Assembly (NCBI RefSeq): GCF_017308985.1
Contig: NZ_JADWPE010000002.1
Span: 682,001 to 746,000 of the forward strand
Source of the DNA: Lysobacter changpingensis
Lineage (GTDB): Bacteria > Pseudomonadota > Gammaproteobacteria > Xanthomonadales > Xanthomonadaceae
Reading direction: 5' to 3'
DNA: 64,000 nucleotides
The notes beneath the pieces were generated by a model that saw nothing but the letters and a program-made list of their open reading frames with translations, was not told where the DNA came from and ran no database searches. Made by a program: the position numbers and the translations under genes. Positions 50,170 through 62,150 of this stretch are shown here, in pieces. Within the stretch, counting starts at the first letter, position 1; each line of letters opens with the position of its first letter.

Positions 50170-50224
50170 CGCCCAATTCATGAAAACGCTTGCGGCGTGT
50201 GCCCAGCCGCTTTGCGAACCGCGC

Positions 50225-51139
50225 TCAGGCGGTTGCCGGAATCCCGTAGGTGACAGGCGCGTCGTGGAGGTCGGACTCGGTGAAGCTGACCTCGTCCCAG
50301 GCCGAGCGCTCGGCGAGCAGCGCGCGCACCAGCTTGTTGTTGAGGGCGTGGCCGGACTTGTAACCGACATACGCCCCGATGATCGGACGCCCCGCCAGAT
50401 ACAGGTCGCCGACGGCGTCGAGGATCTTGTGGCGGACGAATTCGTCGGCGTAACGCAGGCCGTCGTCGTTCAGCACGCGGAATTCGTCCAGCACGATCGC
50501 GTTGTCCATCGAGCCGCCCAAGCCGAGGTTGCGCTCGCGCATGTATTCCAGGTCGCGCATGAAACCGAACGTGCGGGCGCGGCTGACTTCCTGGATGTAG
50601 TTGGCGGTGGAGAACTCCACCACCGCGCGCGACTGCGACGCCGGGATCGCCGGATGGTCGAACTGCACGGTGAAGTCGAGGCGGAAGCCGTCGTACGGCT
50701 CGAACCGCGCGACCTTGTCGCCCTCGCGCACTTCCACCGGCTGGCGGATGCGGATGAAGCGCTTGGGCGCGTCCTGTTCGAGGATGCCCGCCGACTGCAG
50801 CAGGAACACGAACGGACCGGAGGAGCCGTCCATGATCGGCACTTCGGCCGCGGACAGCTCCACATAGAGATTGTCGACGCCCAGGCCCGCCAGCGCGGAC
50901 AGCAGGTGCTCGACGGTCTGGATCTTGGCCGGACCGCAGCTCAGGCCCGTGCAGAGCGTGGTCTCGGTGACCAGCTCGGCGCTCGCCGGCACTTCCACCA
51001 CCGGGTCCAGGTCCACGCGACGGAACACGATCCCGGTATCGACCGGCGCCGGACGCAGCGTGAGAAACACCTTCTCGCCACTGTGCAGGCCCACGCCGGT
51101 GGCGCGGATCACGTTCTTGAGGGTGCGCTGGCGCAGCAT
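50225..51139 (-). CDS. lpxC: UDP-3-O-acyl-N-acetylglucosamine deacetylase
   Basis: The 304-residue zinc enzyme performs the committed step of lipid A synthesis. Zinc ligands His78 ([11 protein letters not shown]), His237 and Asp241 (HKILDAVGD) and catalytic His264 (KSGHALNNK) align with E. coli His79, His238, Asp242 and His265. The start [11 protein letters not shown] is standard. It lies downstream of ftsZ on the same strand, across a 300-bp gap with several hairpins, so it is probably transcribed at least partly from its own promoter. Confidence 0.98.
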   Translation of the reverse strand: MLRQRTLKNVIRATGVGLHSGEKVFLTLRPAPVDTGIVFRRVDLDPVVEVPASAELVTETTLCTGLSCGPAKIQTVEHLLSALAGLGVDNLYVELSAAEVPIMDGSSGPFVFLLQSAGILEQDAPKRFIRIRQPVEVREGDKVARFEPYDGFRLDFTVQFDHPAIPASQSRAVVEFSTANYIQEVSRARTFGFMRDLEYMRERNLGLGGSMDNAIVLDEFRVLNDDGLRYADEFVRHKILDAVGDLYLAGRPIIGAYVGYKSGHALNNKLVRALLAERSAWDEVSFTESDLHDAPVTYGIPATA

Positions 51140-51439
51140 GGGGGAACCTTGGGAGGCGGCGTTCTTCTTGTTACAGGTGTGTGCGACCGCAGGCGAATGC
51201 AAATGGTTCTCGCCTGAACGGCCGGCAAGAATAGCACCGCGAACGCTGAACCATGACGGAAACGAGTCACGGAAAGCCGGCGTCAAGACGGCCGGCCGGA
51301 CCCGCCTGGGCGGACCGGCCGGCCCCTGCCCCACGAGGGGCCAGAAGGACGACGGCGACATGGCCTTCCCCGTCGCCGGGGAAGGCCGGGTGAAGCTCAG
51401 CGTCCGGCGGCGGGTTGAAGCGCCGCCGGACGAGGTACG
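51140..51439. other. ftsZ-lpxC gap with serial hairpins
   Basis: This 300-bp spacer holds three perfect stems: GCCGGCCGG/CCGGCCGGC (51291-51323), CCTTCCCC/GGGGAAGG (51364-51385) and a 12-bp stem at 51401-51432. No coding frame is credible. The lpxC promoter should lie between 51140 and about 51280. Confidence 0.65.
51401..51432 (-). terminator. 12-bp hairpin after ftsZ, possible terminator
   Basis: CGTCCGGCGGCG and CGCCGCCGGACG pair perfectly around an 8-base loop, 7 bases beyond the ftsZ stop. No T-run follows on the minus strand, so partial or factor-dependent termination, or mRNA-end protection, is more likely than a classic intrinsic stop. Confidence 0.45.
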
Positions 51440-52663
51440 TCAGTCAGCCTGGCGGCGCAGGAACGCGGGGATGTCCAGGTAGCTGCTGTCGCTGCCGAAG
51501 TCCGCCACGGCCGGCGTCGCCGCCGGTTCCGCGCTGCGGGCGCCGGCGCTGCCGCGCAGACTGTTGCCGAAGCTCGGGCGGGCCGACGGCATCTCGTCCA
51601 TCGCCGAGAATTCCGGCTGGCCGGTCGTGGCGTTGCGCACCAGCGAGATCGGGGCGCGGTACGCCTCGCGCTCGTTGCCGCGCTGGCTCTGGCGGGCGAC
51701 GGCCCGGTTCAGGCCCGTGGCGACCACGGTGACCTTCACCTCGTCCTGCATGTCCGGATCCAGCACGGTGCCGATGACGACGGTCGCGTCCTCGGAGGCG
51801 AAGTTCTCGATGGTGCGGCCGACTTCGTCGAACTCGGCCATCGTGAAATCCGGACCGGCCGTGATGTTGACCAGGATGCCGTTGGCGCCGGACAGGTTCA
51901 CGTCGTCCAGCAGCGGGTTCTGGATCGCCGCTTCCGCCGCGGCCTGTGCACGATCGTCGCCGCGCGCGGCGCCCGTGCCCATCATCGCCAAGCCCATCTC
52001 GCTCATCACGGTGCGCACGTCGGCGAAGTCGACGTTGATCAGGCCCGGACGCACGATCAGGTCGGCGATGCCCTGCACGGCGCCGAGCAGCACGTCGTTG
52101 GCGGCGCGGAAGGCCTGGATCATCGTCGCGTTGCGACCCAGTACGGTGATCAGCTTCTCGTTCGGGATGGTGATCAGCGAGTCGCAGTGGTGGCTCAGTT
52201 CCTCGATGCCCTTCAGCGCGACCTGCATGCGGCGACGGCCTTCGAACGGGAACGGCTTGGTGACCACGGCCACCGTCAGGATGCCCATCTCCTTGGCCAG
52301 CTGCGCCACGACCGGCGCAGCGCCGGTGCCGGTGCCGCCGCCCATGCCGGCGGTGATGAACACCATGTCGGCGCCGGTCAGCGCGTCCATGATGCGTTCG
52401 CGGTCTTCCAGCGCGGCCTGGCGGCCGACTTCCGGATTCGCGCCTGCGCCCAGGCCCTTGGTGACGTTGCTGCCGAGCTGCAGTTGCAGCTTCGCGCCGC
52501 AGTTCTTGATGGCCTGCGCGTCGGTGTTGGCGGTGATGAATTCCACGCCATCGACGTTGCCGCTGACCATGTGCGCCACGGCGTTGCCGCCGCCGCCACC
52601 CACGCCGACCACCTTGATGACCGCGTTCGGGGCCATTTTTTCAACCAGTTCGAAATGTGCCAT
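51440..52663 (-). CDS. ftsZ: cell-division GTPase FtsZ
   Basis: The 407-residue tubulin homologue forms the division ring. The nucleotide loop GGGTGTG lies at 108-114 and the T7 loop/catalytic region at [15 protein letters not shown]. The C-terminal conserved peptide, which binds FtsA and ZipA, is [11 protein letters not shown] at the very end, after a variable linker (about 320-395). A GAGGA ribosome site precedes the ATG. It follows ftsA after a 181-base gap that is larger than in the rest of the cluster and may hold a dedicated promoter. Confidence 0.98.
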   Translation of the reverse strand: MAHFELVEKMAPNAVIKVVGVGGGGGNAVAHMVSGNVDGVEFITANTDAQAIKNCGAKLQLQLGSNVTKGLGAGANPEVGRQAALEDRERIMDALTGADMVFITAGMGGGTGTGAAPVVAQLAKEMGILTVAVVTKPFPFEGRRRMQVALKGIEELSHHCDSLITIPNEKLITVLGRNATMIQAFRAANDVLLGAVQGIADLIVRPGLINVDFADVRTVMSEMGLAMMGTGAARGDDRAQAAAEAAIQNPLLDDVNLSGANGILVNITAGPDFTMAEFDEVGRTIENFASEDATVVIGTVLDPDMQDEVKVTVVATGLNRAVARQSQRGNEREAYRAPISLVRNATTGQPEFSAMDEMPSARPSFGNSLRGSAGARSAEPAATPAVADFGSDSSYLDIPAFLRRQAD

Positions 52664-52844
52664 GTCGTCGTCCTCGTTATGTAGTGCTAGTTATTTGCTG
52701 TGCTTTCGAATCGTCGTAGTGCCGGAACCGCAAGTACTGCCGTCATCGCCTCGCCTGCCCGCTCGATCCAGGCCCTGCCCGGATCGGGAACCGGCGTCGG
52801 CCCATGCCGCGTCGATTCCTTGAAAACCCCTGGTCGCCGCGTCG

Positions 52845-54080
52845 TCAGAACTCGCCGCGATACCAGTTCTTGATCTTGTTGAAGAAGCTGCCCGCGCGGC
52901 CGGTTGGGATCACCGGGCGGCGCGGGTTCTCGATCTGGCTGCCCATCAGCAGCAGGCCCACGCCGGTCGCGTGCACCGGGTTGCCCACCACCTCGCCAAG
53001 ACCGGTCACGTGCTGCGGAATGCCCACGCGCACCGGCATCTGCAGCATTTCCTCGGCCAGTTCGACCACGCCTTCCATCTTCGCGGCGCCGCCGGTGAGC
53101 ACCATGCCGGCGCGCACGTGCTGCTCGAAGCCGCTGCGGCGCAGCTCGGCCTGGATCATTTCGAAGATCTCCTCGTAGCGCGCCTGCACGGCCTGCGCGA
53201 GCGAGGCGCGCGGCATGCGGCGCGGCGGGCGATCGCCGACGCTCGGAACCTGGATGGACTCTTCCGCCGTCGCCATCTGCGCCAGCGCGCAGGCGTAGCG
53301 CACCTTGATCTGCTCGGCTTCCGGCGTCGGCGTGCGCAGCATGTGCGCGATGTCCTCGGTCACCTTGTCGCCGGCGATCGGCAGGCTCGCGCTGTGTGCG
53401 ATCGCGCCGCCGACGAACACCGCGATGTCGGTCGTACCGGCACCGATGTCGACCAGCACCACGCCGAGCTCGCGCTCGTCGCTGGTGAGCACGGCCTGGC
53501 TGGAGGCGAGCACGCTGAGGATCAGGTCGTCAACCTGCAGGCCGCAGCGCTGCACGCACTTGCTGATGTTCGCTGCCGCCGACTGCGCGCACACGACCAG
53601 GTGCGCGTGCACTTCCAGGCGCACGCCGGTCATGCCGACGGGATTGCGGATGCCTTCCTGCGAATCGTCGAGCACGTAGTCGCGCGGGATCGCATGCAGG
53701 ATCTTCTGGTCGGCCGGGATCGCGACGGCCTTGGCCGCTTCGAGCACGCGATCCAGGTCGCCGTAAGTGACTTCGCCGTCGCGGATCGGTGCGATGCCCT
53801 GCGAGTTGCGGCACTGCACGTGGTTGCCGGAGATCGACGCGTAGACCGAACGGATCTCGCAGCCGGCCATCAGCTCGGCTTCCTCGATGGCGCGCTGGAT
53901 CGACTGCACGGTGGACTCGATGTCCACCACGACGCCGCGCTTGAGGCCGCGCGATTCGTGCGAGCCGATACCGATCACCTCGATCGGGTTGCCCGGCGAG
54001 TATTCACCCACCAGCGCCACCACCTTCGAGGTGCCGATGTCGAGGCCGACGATCAGCGACTTGTCACCCTTGCGATTCAT
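52845..54080 (-). CDS. ftsA: cell-division protein FtsA
   Basis: The 411-residue actin-like protein ties FtsZ to the membrane. The phosphate-binding blocks VGLDIGTSKVVALVGE and VVLVDIGAGTTDIAVFVGG are intact, the 1C subdomain follows residue 84, and the C-terminal amphipathic membrane-targeting helix GSFFNKIKNWYRGEF is clear. It begins 10 bases after the ftsQ stop. Confidence 0.98.
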   Translation of the reverse strand: MNRKGDKSLIVGLDIGTSKVVALVGEYSPGNPIEVIGIGSHESRGLKRGVVVDIESTVQSIQRAIEEAELMAGCEIRSVYASISGNHVQCRNSQGIAPIRDGEVTYGDLDRVLEAAKAVAIPADQKILHAIPRDYVLDDSQEGIRNPVGMTGVRLEVHAHLVVCAQSAAANISKCVQRCGLQVDDLILSVLASSQAVLTSDERELGVVLVDIGAGTTDIAVFVGGAIAHSASLPIAGDKVTEDIAHMLRTPTPEAEQIKVRYACALAQMATAEESIQVPSVGDRPPRRMPRASLAQAVQARYEEIFEMIQAELRRSGFEQHVRAGMVLTGGAAKMEGVVELAEEMLQMPVRVGIPQHVTGLGEVVGNPVHATGVGLLLMGSQIENPRRPVIPTGRAGSFFNKIKNWYRGEF

Positions 54081-54090
54081 AACAACACGC

Positions 54091-54828
54091 TCATGATTGT
54101 CCCTGCTGCTGCGGTACTGCCGCCGGCGCCGGCACGGGCGCCCACGTCAATGCAAAACCATTGGTGTAACGAAGGTCGGCGAGCTTGAGCACCTGCGCCT
54201 GCTGCGTGAGCAGCTGCGGCAGCAGGCGCACGAAACGCGACAGGCGTGCACGCGCCTCGCTGCGACCGACCACGATGCGCGCACCGTTGTCGAGGCCGAG
54301 CGTCCAGCTGCCGCGCGGATCGAGGCCGACTTCGCGCACTTCAAGACCGATCGGCGCGAACATCGCGCGCGATTCGTTGTAGAGCTCGACGACTTCACTG
54401 ACGCGCGCTTCGGGACCGCCGAGCAGCGGCAGCCCCTTCGGCACGTCGATGCCCTTCGCCGGGAAAAGCCTGCCCTGCTCCGACAGCAGCATCCCGCCGC
54501 TCCAGCGTGCGAACGGGCGGTGTTCGAACACCGTCACTTCCAGCACATCGGGCCAGCGCTTGCGCACTTCGGCGCGCTCGACCCACGGCAGCTTCGACAC
54601 CGCGTCCTGCGCGCCCGCCAGATCCACCGCGAAGAAGCCGCGCTGCGCGTACGGCAGCAGCGTCTTCTGCAGCAGCACGCCATCGACGCGCTCGAACTGG
54701 CCCGTCGCGCGCAGCTTCGTCAGCGGCCAGTGCGACGCGCCGATCCAGCCGTTGAGCACGGCCACGACCGGCAGCGCGACCAGCGCCAGCGCGAGGATCC
54801 ATCCGACGAGGCGAAGCATGGCGTTCAC
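54091..54828 (-). CDS. ftsQ: cell-division protein FtsQ
   Basis: The 245-residue bitopic membrane protein has one N-terminal helix ([20 protein letters not shown]), a POTRA domain ([20 protein letters not shown]) and the beta domain ([20 protein letters not shown]). It recruits FtsL/FtsB in the divisome. GTG at 54828 is chosen because it overlaps the ddl stop by 4 bases (GTGA); an ATG three codons later is the alternative. The C-terminal tail is Pro/Ala/Gln-rich. Confidence 0.93.
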   Translation of the reverse strand: MNAMLRLVGWILALALVALPVVAVLNGWIGASHWPLTKLRATGQFERVDGVLLQKTLLPYAQRGFFAVDLAGAQDAVSKLPWVERAEVRKRWPDVLEVTVFEHRPFARWSGGMLLSEQGRLFPAKGIDVPKGLPLLGGPEARVSEVVELYNESRAMFAPIGLEVREVGLDPRGSWTLGLDNGARIVVGRSEARARLSRFVRLLPQLLTQQAQVLKLADLRYTNGFALTWAPVPAPAAVPQQQGQS

Positions 54829-55820
54829 GCCAGCGCACCTCCCGCGTTCGTGTCGTCGGCCAGGCTGGACTCGAGCACGCGCCAGCACAGCTCGTCGAAC
54901 TCGATGCCGATCTGGCGCGCGGCCTTGGGCACCAGCGAATGACTGGTCATGCCCGGCGCGGTGTTCACTTCGAGCAGGTACAGCTGGCCGGTCGCGCGAT
55001 CGCGCATGAAGTCCACGCGACCCCAGCCGCGGCAACCGGCTGCGACGAAGGCCTCCGCCGCGATGCGGCCGATCTCCGCTTCCTCCGAGCCTTCCAGGCC
55101 GGGGCACAGGTACTGCGTGTCGTCGGAAATGTACTTGGCGTGGTAGTCGTACCACTCGCCCTTCGGGACGATGCGGATCGACGGCAGCGCGATGTCGTTG
55201 AGCACCGGCACGGTGAGTTCCTCGCCGACGATCAGCTGCTCCATCAGCATCTCGCCCGGATAGTTCGCGGCGAGTTCGACGGCGGCATCGAGGTCGGCGT
55301 CGCTCAGCACGCGCGACACGCCGACGCTGGAGCCTTCGCTCGACGGCTTGATGAATACCGGCAGCCCGAGCTCGCGCGCGGCGGAGTGCACGTCACTGCC
55401 CTTCGCCAGGCGCACGTAACGCGGCGTCGGCAGGCCGATGGCGAGCCACACCTGCTTGGTGCGGATCTTGTCCATCGTCAGCGCCGAACCCAGCACGTCC
55501 GAACCGGTGTACGGAACGCCGAGCGCTTCGCACAGGCCCTGCAGCACGCCGTCTTCGCCGCCGCCCTTGTTGCCGTGGAGGATGTTGAACACGCGATCGA
55601 CGCTGTCGGCGCGGATCGCGTCGATCAGCGCCGGGATGCCATCGACGGCGAACGCATCGACGCCGCGCGAGCGCAGCGCTTCGAGCACGTTGCGGCCCGA
55701 GTCCAGCGAGACCTCGCGTTCGGCGCTGGTGCCGCCCATCAGCACGGCGACGCGACCGAACGCGGCCGGATCGGTGATGCGGGTCGGACCGAGTTTCGCC
55801 GCTGCGGACTGCAAGCTCAC
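54825..55820 (-). CDS. ddl: D-alanine--D-alanine ligase
   Basis: The 331-residue ATP-grasp enzyme makes D-Ala-D-Ala for the peptidoglycan stem. Recognisable are [51 protein letters not shown] and the metal/ATP site [18 protein letters not shown]. The GTG start at 55820 overlaps the murC stop as GTGA and leaves a family-length N-terminus; starting at the first ATG (MGGTSAERE) would cut off the first beta strand. Confidence 0.95.
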   Translation of the reverse strand: MSLQSAAAKLGPTRITDPAAFGRVAVLMGGTSAEREVSLDSGRNVLEALRSRGVDAFAVDGIPALIDAIRADSVDRVFNILHGNKGGGEDGVLQGLCEALGVPYTGSDVLGSALTMDKIRTKQVWLAIGLPTPRYVRLAKGSDVHSAARELGLPVFIKPSSEGSSVGVSRVLSDADLDAAVELAANYPGEMLMEQLIVGEELTVPVLNDIALPSIRIVPKGEWYDYHAKYISDDTQYLCPGLEGSEEAEIGRIAAEAFVAAGCRGWGRVDFMRDRATGQLYLLEVNTAPGMTSHSLVPKAARQIGIEFDELCWRVLESSLADDTNAGGALA

Positions 55821-57271
55821 TTCTTCTCTCCGTTGGATGCGTTGAAGCCGTTCGCAGCGATCTGCTGCGCGGCGTAGCCGATGTCGCCCGCGCCCATCAT
55901 CAGCAGCAGGTCGCCATCGTTGAGGACGTCGGGCAGCACGCTCGACAGATCTGCCGCGCCGCTGACGACCACCGGATCGATGCGGCCGCGCGCGCGGATC
56001 GCGCGTGCCAGCGACTTCGCGTCGGCACCGGCGATCGGCGCCTCGCCGGCCGGGTACACCTCGGTCAGCACGAGCACGTCGACTGTCGAGAGCACCGCGG
56101 CGAACTCGTCGAACAGATCGCGCGTGCGGCTGTAGCGATGCGGCTGGAACGCGACGACCAGCCGCTTGTCCGGCCAGCCACCGCGTGCAGCGGCGAACAC
56201 CGCATCCAGTTCCTTCGGGTGATGGCCGTAGTCGTCGACCAGCTGCACCGTCGCGCCCTTCGACGTGGTCGGGCTTGCAAGCAGGTTGAAGCGGCGACCG
56301 ACGCCGGCGAAGTTCTGCAACGCGCGGGCGATCGCATCGGCCGCGACACCCAGCTGCCACGCGACAGACGCCGCGGCCAGCGCGTTGAGCACGTTGTGGC
56401 GGCCCGGCAGAGCGAGCGTGATCGGCGTGCGCGTCGCATCGGGCAGGCACAGCGTGAAGCGCATGTTCGGGCCGTCCTGCTGCACGTCCTCGGCGCGCAC
56501 GTCGGCTTCGATGCTGAAGCCGTACGTCATCACGTGGCGCGGCGTCTTTTTCGCGAGCGCGGCGACTTCCGCATCGTCGATGCACAGCACCGCCAGCCCG
56601 TAGAACGGCAGGCGATGCATGAATTCCTCGAACGCCGCCTGCACGCGGGCGAAATCGCCGCCGTAGTTTTCCAGGTGATCTGCGTCGATGTTGGTGACGA
56701 TGGCGATCTGCGGATTCAGGCGCAGGAAGCTGCCGTCGCTTTCGTCGGCTTCGGCCACGAGCCATTCGCCCGTGCCGAGGCGCGCGTTCGCGCCGGCTGC
56801 GAGCAGCTGGCCGCCGATCACGAACGTGGGATCGATGCCGCCTTCGGCGAGCACGCTGGCCGCGAGCGAGGTCGTCGTGGTCTTGCCGTGCGTGCCGGCC
56901 ACCGCGATGCCGCGCTTGAAGCGCATCAGCTCGGCAAGCATTTCCGCGCGCGGCACGACCGGGATGCGCTGCGCGCGCGCTTCCATCAGCTCCGGGTTGT
57001 CGGGCTTGATCGCGCTGGACACCACGACGCAGTCGGTGCCGAGCACGTTCGCCGCGGCGTGGCCCTTGTTCACGGTGACGCCGAGCGAGGCGAGACGGCG
57101 CGTCACCGCGTTGTCGGCGTTGTCCGAACCCGACACCTGGTAGCCGAGCGTGCACATCACTTCGGCCAGGCCGCTCATGCCCACGCCGCCGACGCCCACG
57201 AAGTGGACGCGCGGGAAGGCTTTGGCGAGGTCGCCGGTGTGCTGCAGGCGGCGACGCAGGGCCGTACTCAT
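55817..57271 (-). CDS. murC: UDP-N-acetylmuramate--L-alanine ligase
   Basis: The 484-residue Mur ligase adds L-Ala to UDP-MurNAc. It has the N-terminal Rossmann segment [18 protein letters not shown], the ATP loop [24 protein letters not shown] and the C-terminal [14 protein letters not shown]. The ATG overlaps the murG stop by 4 bases (ATGA). Confidence 0.98.
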   Translation of the reverse strand: MSTALRRRLQHTGDLAKAFPRVHFVGVGGVGMSGLAEVMCTLGYQVSGSDNADNAVTRRLASLGVTVNKGHAAANVLGTDCVVVSSAIKPDNPELMEARAQRIPVVPRAEMLAELMRFKRGIAVAGTHGKTTTTSLAASVLAEGGIDPTFVIGGQLLAAGANARLGTGEWLVAEADESDGSFLRLNPQIAIVTNIDADHLENYGGDFARVQAAFEEFMHRLPFYGLAVLCIDDAEVAALAKKTPRHVMTYGFSIEADVRAEDVQQDGPNMRFTLCLPDATRTPITLALPGRHNVLNALAAASVAWQLGVAADAIARALQNFAGVGRRFNLLASPTTSKGATVQLVDDYGHHPKELDAVFAAARGGWPDKRLVVAFQPHRYSRTRDLFDEFAAVLSTVDVLVLTEVYPAGEAPIAGADAKSLARAIRARGRIDPVVVSGAADLSSVLPDVLNDGDLLLMMGAGDIGYAAQQIAANGFNASNGEKK

Positions 57272-58359
57272 TCGACTTGCTCCAGAACCAGTTGTGCGAC
57301 GCGTTCGGCTGCGTCGGGTTTGGCGATCGCGCGCGCGGCCTGCGCCATCTGCAGCAATGCGCCGCGTTCGCCGAGGATTTCGAGGGTGGCCGACAGACGC
57401 TGCGCCAGGTCGCCCGCCGTGCCCTGCGGCACGAGGTGCGCGGCGCCGCGATCGACGAGGTATTGCGCGTTCTTGGTCTGGTGGTCGTCCACCGCCTGCG
57501 GGAACGGCACCAGCACGCTGCCGACGCCGACCGCGCAGAGTTCAGCCAGCGTCAGCGCGCCGGCGCGGCACACGACGATGTCGGCCCACGCGTAAGCGGA
57601 CGCCATGTCGGCGATGAAAGGTTCCACCGACGCCTGCACGCCCGCTTCGGCATACGCGCGCTCGGCTTCTTCGCGCAGCTTCTCGCCACACTGGTGGCGC
57701 ACTTCGCACTGGATGCGGCCACGCAGGCCGGCGACGGCCTTCGGCACGGCGGTATTCAACGCGCGCGCGCCCTGGCTGCCGCCGAGCACGAGTACGCGCA
57801 GCGCGCCGGTGCGTCCGGCGAAACGCTGCGCCGGCGGCGCGACCGCGGCGATCTCGGCACGCACCGGATTGCCGACAACTTCCTCGTTCGGGAACGTGTC
57901 CGGGAAGCCCGTCAGCACGTGGCGCGCGAAACGCGCGAGCACGCGGTTGGTCAGGCCCGGCGCGCGGTTCTGTTCGTGCACGATCAGCGGGATGCCAGCA
58001 AGCTTCGCCGCAAGACCGCCCGGCCCCGCTGCATAGCCGCCGAAGCTGATCACCGCGCGAGGCTGGCGCTCGCGAAGCGTCTGCATCGCGGCGCGCACGG
58101 CGCCGATGAGGCGGAACGGCGTGGCCAGCAGCGTCGCGACGCCCTTGCCGCGCATGCCGCGCACGGCGATGGTGTCGATGGCGATGCCGTGCTGCGGGAC
58201 CAGGCGCGTCTCCATGCCGCCTTCTGCACCGAGCCACAGCACCGGGACGTTGCGCTCGTTCAGCGCCTTCGCCACGGCGAGACCCGGAAAGATGTGCCCG
58301 CCGGTACCGCCGGCGAGGATCATCACCGGATGCAGGTCGGAGTCGGTCGCGGCGTGCAT
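57268..58359 (-). CDS. murG: lipid II synthase MurG
   Basis: The 363-residue GT28 enzyme adds GlcNAc to lipid I on the inner face of the membrane. The N-terminal [19 protein letters not shown], the UDP-GlcNAc-binding region around [20 protein letters not shown] and the [14 protein letters not shown] segment are diagnostic. The ATG shares one base with the ftsW stop (TGATG); longer frames upstream are shadows of ftsW. Confidence 0.97.
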   Translation of the reverse strand: MHAATDSDLHPVMILAGGTGGHIFPGLAVAKALNERNVPVLWLGAEGGMETRLVPQHGIAIDTIAVRGMRGKGVATLLATPFRLIGAVRAAMQTLRERQPRAVISFGGYAAGPGGLAAKLAGIPLIVHEQNRAPGLTNRVLARFARHVLTGFPDTFPNEEVVGNPVRAEIAAVAPPAQRFAGRTGALRVLVLGGSQGARALNTAVPKAVAGLRGRIQCEVRHQCGEKLREEAERAYAEAGVQASVEPFIADMASAYAWADIVVCRAGALTLAELCAVGVGSVLVPFPQAVDDHQTKNAQYLVDRGAAHLVPQGTAGDLAQRLSATLEILGERGALLQMAQAARAIAKPDAAERVAQLVLEQVE

Positions 58360-59687
58360 CACGCGATCCTCCCCAGCGTCGGCTCGACGCGCTGCTGCAG
58401 GCGGCTGGTGCCGCGTGACGTCGCTGCCGACGCCACGGGCGCGGGCTTGCGTGACGGCATCGGCGCGGCGGCCGGCGACGGTGCGCCCGGATCGTTCGCG
58501 GCCGACGGCGGCGCGGTCTCGTTGCGCACGCGCGCCACCTGGCGCTGCGCGCGATCGAGTTCGTACGACACGCGCAGCAGCAGACCGAGCGCGGCGCAGG
58601 TCATGATCACGCTGGAACCGCCGTAGGAAATCATCGGCAGCGTGAGACCCTTGGTCGGCAGAAGACCGAGGTTCACGCCGATCGAGACGAAGCTCTGCAG
58701 GCTCATCCACAGCGCGATGCCGAACGCGCAGTAGCCGGCGAAATGGCGGCGCATCTCCACGCATTTCAGGCCGAGCCAGAACGCGCGACCGGCGAGTCCC
58801 GCGTACAGACCGACGACGAGGCACACGCCGAGGAATCCGAACTCCTCCGCGATCACCGCCATGATGAAGTCGGTGTGCGCTTCGGGCAGGTACGAGAGCT
58901 TCTGCACCGATGCGCCCAGGCCCACGCCGAGCCATTCGCCGCGACCGACCGCCATCAGCGCGTTGGTCAGCTGGTAACCGGTCTTGAACGGGTCCTGCCA
59001 CGGGTCGAGGAACGAGGTCAGGCGCACGACGCGGTAAGGCTCGGCGATCGCGACGATCGCCAGCACCGGCAGGCCGATCAGCACCGGCCCGAACATGCGC
59101 GGCATGTTCACGCCGCCGAGTACCAGCATGCCGGCGGTGATCGCCAGCAGCAGCGACGACGAACCGAAGTCCGGCTGCAGCAGCAGCATGATGACCAGGG
59201 CGACGGCGACGCCGATCGGCTTGAGCATCGCGCCCCAGGTCGCGGTCACTTCCTCGCTGTAACGCTTGAGGTAGCTTGCCAGCCAGACGATGTAGAGCAG
59301 CTTCACCGCTTCCACGGCCTGGAAATTCGAGACGCCCAGGTTCAACCAGCGGCGCGCGCCGTTCACGCTGCGTCCGATGCCCGGCAAGAACACCGCGATC
59401 AGCAGCACGAAACACACCAGCAGCAGCCACTGGTTGTGCTGCTCGATGGTCTTCAGTTCCGTGCGCATCACCCACAGCGCGCCGACCACGCCGATGGCGA
59501 GGAAGACGATGTGGCGGGTGAGGAAGTAGAACGGGCCGACGTCGTGGCCGTCGGCGACGCCGATCGAGGCCGAGCCGACCATCACCACGCCCAGGCACGC
59601 GAGCGCGCACGAGATGCCGAGCAGCCACGGATCGAAGTGGCCGCCGATCGCCTCGAGTCGTGTCGCCTGGCGCGCGGATTCGCTCAT
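58359..59687 (-). CDS. ftsW: lipid II polymerase FtsW
   Basis: The 442-residue SEDS-family protein has about ten helices between residues 20 and 375. It polymerises glycan strands at the septum with FtsI (PBP3). SEDS blocks include [29 protein letters not shown] with its conserved Asp, [18 protein letters not shown] and the late [14 protein letters not shown]. The C-terminal 60 residues are a Pro/Ala-rich cytoplasmic tail. The start shares one base with the mraY stop. Confidence 0.97.
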   Translation of the reverse strand: MSESARQATRLEAIGGHFDPWLLGISCALACLGVVMVGSASIGVADGHDVGPFYFLTRHIVFLAIGVVGALWVMRTELKTIEQHNQWLLLVCFVLLIAVFLPGIGRSVNGARRWLNLGVSNFQAVEAVKLLYIVWLASYLKRYSEEVTATWGAMLKPIGVAVALVIMLLLQPDFGSSSLLLAITAGMLVLGGVNMPRMFGPVLIGLPVLAIVAIAEPYRVVRLTSFLDPWQDPFKTGYQLTNALMAVGRGEWLGVGLGASVQKLSYLPEAHTDFIMAVIAEEFGFLGVCLVVGLYAGLAGRAFWLGLKCVEMRRHFAGYCAFGIALWMSLQSFVSIGVNLGLLPTKGLTLPMISYGGSSVIMTCAALGLLLRVSYELDRAQRQVARVRNETAPPSAANDPGAPSPAAAPMPSRKPAPVASAATSRGTSRLQQRVEPTLGRIA

Positions 59688-60772
59688 CAACGCACCTTCA
59701 GCGTCGCAAGGCCGACGAGGACGAGCACGACGGAGATGATCCAGAAGCGCACGATCACGCGCGGCTCCGGCCAGCCCTTGAGCTCGAAGTGGTGGTGGAT
59801 CGGCGCCATGCGGAACACGCGCTTGCCGGTGAGCTTGAACGAGGCGACCTGGATCATCACCGAGAGCGTTTCGATGACGAAGATGCCGCCCATGATCACC
59901 AGCACCAGTTCCTGGCGCACGATCACCGCGATGGTGCCGAGCACGGCGCCGAGCGCGAGCGCACCGATGTCGCCCATGAACACCATCGCCGGATAGGTGT
60001 TGAACCACAGGAAGCCCAGGCCCGCGCCGGCGATCGCCGCGCAGATGATCACCAGCTCACCCGCTCCGGGGACGGCGGGAATCTGCAGGTACTTCGAGAA
60101 TTCCGCATGGCCCGATGCGTACGCGAAGATGCCCAGCGCGCAGGCGACCAGCACGGTGGGCATGATCGCCAGGCCGTCCAGGCCGTCGGTGAGGTTCACC
60201 GCGTTGGAAAAGCCGACGATCCAGAAGTACGCGATCGCGACGAAGCCGATGCCCGCCAGTGGCAGCGCGATCGACTTGAAGAACGGCACGTAGAAGGTCG
60301 TCGCCGTCGGGACGTCGGCGAAGAACCACAGGTACAGGCCGGCGCCGAGGCCGAAGATCGATTGCAGCAGGTATTTCCACCGCGACTTCAGACCGTTGGG
60401 ATCGCGCCGCACGATCTTGATCCAGTCGTCGTACCAGCCGATCGCGCCGAAGGCGAGCATCACCAGCAGCACGATCCACACGTACTTGTTGCGCAGGTCG
60501 CCCCACAGCAGGACCGAGGCCATCACCGTGAACAGGATCAGCGCACCGCCCATGGTCGGCGTGCCGGCCTTGGAGAAGTGCGACTGCGGGCCTTCCTTGC
60601 GGATCGGCTGGCCGCCCTTGAGCTGGCCGAGCTTGCGGATCACCGCAGGGCCCCACCACAGCGACAGCGCGAGCGCGGTCAGCGCGCTGAGGATGCCGCG
60701 GAAGGTGAGATAGCCGAACAGGCCGAACAGGCTCTGCAGTTGTTCGAGCCAACGCGTGAGTTCAAGCAGCAT
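59687..60772 (-). CDS. mraY: phospho-MurNAc-pentapeptide transferase MraY
   Basis: The 361-residue polytopic enzyme makes lipid I from UDP-MurNAc-pentapeptide and undecaprenyl phosphate. Conserved segments are [30 protein letters not shown] with its Asp cluster, and [19 protein letters not shown] near the C-terminus. The start overlaps murF by 11 bases. Confidence 0.98.
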   Translation of the reverse strand: MLLELTRWLEQLQSLFGLFGYLTFRGILSALTALALSLWWGPAVIRKLGQLKGGQPIRKEGPQSHFSKAGTPTMGGALILFTVMASVLLWGDLRNKYVWIVLLVMLAFGAIGWYDDWIKIVRRDPNGLKSRWKYLLQSIFGLGAGLYLWFFADVPTATTFYVPFFKSIALPLAGIGFVAIAYFWIVGFSNAVNLTDGLDGLAIMPTVLVACALGIFAYASGHAEFSKYLQIPAVPGAGELVIICAAIAGAGLGFLWFNTYPAMVFMGDIGALALGAVLGTIAVIVRQELVLVIMGGIFVIETLSVMIQVASFKLTGKRVFRMAPIHHHFELKGWPEPRVIVRFWIISVVLVLVGLATLKVR

Positions 60773-62150
60773 GGGTTCCCCCTTCTTGCGGGCCCACGAG
60801 CGCGGCCACGATCCTGTCCATCGCGCTGCCGCGCGATCCCTTTACCAGTACGCGCACGCCTTCGCGCAGTTCGTTCCGCAGCACGCCGGCCAGCGCGTCG
60901 TGCGTTTCGAAATGCGTGGCGCCTTCGCCGAACGCCTGCGACGCCGCGGCGCTGTACGCGCCGAGCGTGAGCAGCCGGCGGATGCCGGCGCCCTTCGCGC
61001 GGCGTCCGGCTTCGGCGTGCATCGCTTCGGCATCGGCACCGAGTTCGCGCATGTCGCCCAGTACCAGCCACGCTTCGCCACCGCCAGCGGCGAGGGTGTC
61101 GATCGCCGCGGCGAGCGACCCCGGGTTGGCGTTGTAGCTGTCGTCGATCAGCACCGCGCCGTTGCCGAGGCGATGGGTGATCAGGCGGCCCGCGACGGGC
61201 CTGGCGGCGTTGAGGCCTTCGGCGACCTGCTGCAGCGACGCGCCCACGCTCAGCGCGAGTCCGGCCGCGGCGAGCGCGTTGCTCACGTTGTGGCGGCCCG
61301 GAAGCGCGAGGGTGATGTCCGCATCGCCCTGCGGCGTAACCAGCGTGAAGCTGGAACCGTCGATGGTCGCGCGGATGTCGCGCGCGGTCAGGTCGGCGCT
61401 GGCTTCCAGGCCGAAGCGCAGCAGCCTGCGGCCATGCGCGCGCTCGGCGAAGTACGGTGCGAACGCGTCGTCGGCGTTGATCACCGCCACGCCCTCGCCC
61501 GGCAGCGCGTCGTAGATCGCGGCCTTGGTGTCGGCCACGCCAAGCAGGCTGCCCATGCGTTCCAGATGGCCCGGCGCGATGTTGTTCACGATGGACACAT
61601 CGGGGCGCACGACATCGGTGAGGTACGCGATGTCGCCCGGCTTGCCGGCGCCCATTTCGTAGATCGCGAACTGCACGTCCTCGGGCGCGTCGATGACGGC
61701 GAGCGGCAGGCCGATCTCGTTGTTGCGGTTGCCCGGCGTCGCGTACGTCCTGCCAACGCGCTCGAGGATCGCCAGCGTCAGCGCCTTCACGCTGGTCTTG
61801 CCGTTGCTGCCGGTGATCGCGACGACCTTCTGCGCGCCGCCCTGTTCGAGACGCTCGCGATGCACGGCGGCCGCGAGATCGGCCAGCGCGCGTTCGGTGT
61901 CGGCGACGACGACCTGCGGCACCGACGCGTCGACTTCCCGCGACACCAGCGCCGCGGCGACGCCGGCCTGCGCGGCCTTCGCGACGTGGTCGTGTCCGTC
62001 GAAGCGTTCGCCCTTCAGTGCGACGAACAGCGCCGCGCCGCCTTGCGGCAACGCGCGGGTGTCGGTCGCGATGGCATCGACCGTGCGGTCGTCGCCGACC
62101 AGGCGGCCGTGCGTCATGCGGGCGATGTCGGAGAGCATGCGCGCCTTCAT
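60762..62150 (-). CDS. murF: UDP-MurNAc-tripeptide--D-Ala-D-Ala ligase
   Basis: The 462-residue Mur ligase completes the pentapeptide by adding D-Ala-D-Ala. ATP loop [17 protein letters not shown], the central [15 protein letters not shown] and the C-terminal [16 protein letters not shown] are typical. Overlaps murE by 4 bases and mraY by 11 bases, so translation is coupled on both sides. Confidence 0.97.
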   Translation of the reverse strand: MKARMLSDIARMTHGRLVGDDRTVDAIATDTRALPQGGAALFVALKGERFDGHDHVAKAAQAGVAAALVSREVDASVPQVVVADTERALADLAAAVHRERLEQGGAQKVVAITGSNGKTSVKALTLAILERVGRTYATPGNRNNEIGLPLAVIDAPEDVQFAIYEMGAGKPGDIAYLTDVVRPDVSIVNNIAPGHLERMGSLLGVADTKAAIYDALPGEGVAVINADDAFAPYFAERAHGRRLLRFGLEASADLTARDIRATIDGSSFTLVTPQGDADITLALPGRHNVSNALAAAGLALSVGASLQQVAEGLNAARPVAGRLITHRLGNGAVLIDDSYNANPGSLAAAIDTLAAGGGEAWLVLGDMRELGADAEAMHAEAGRRAKGAGIRRLLTLGAYSAAASQAFGEGATHFETHDALAGVLRNELREGVRVLVKGSRGSAMDRIVAALVGPQEGGTHAA

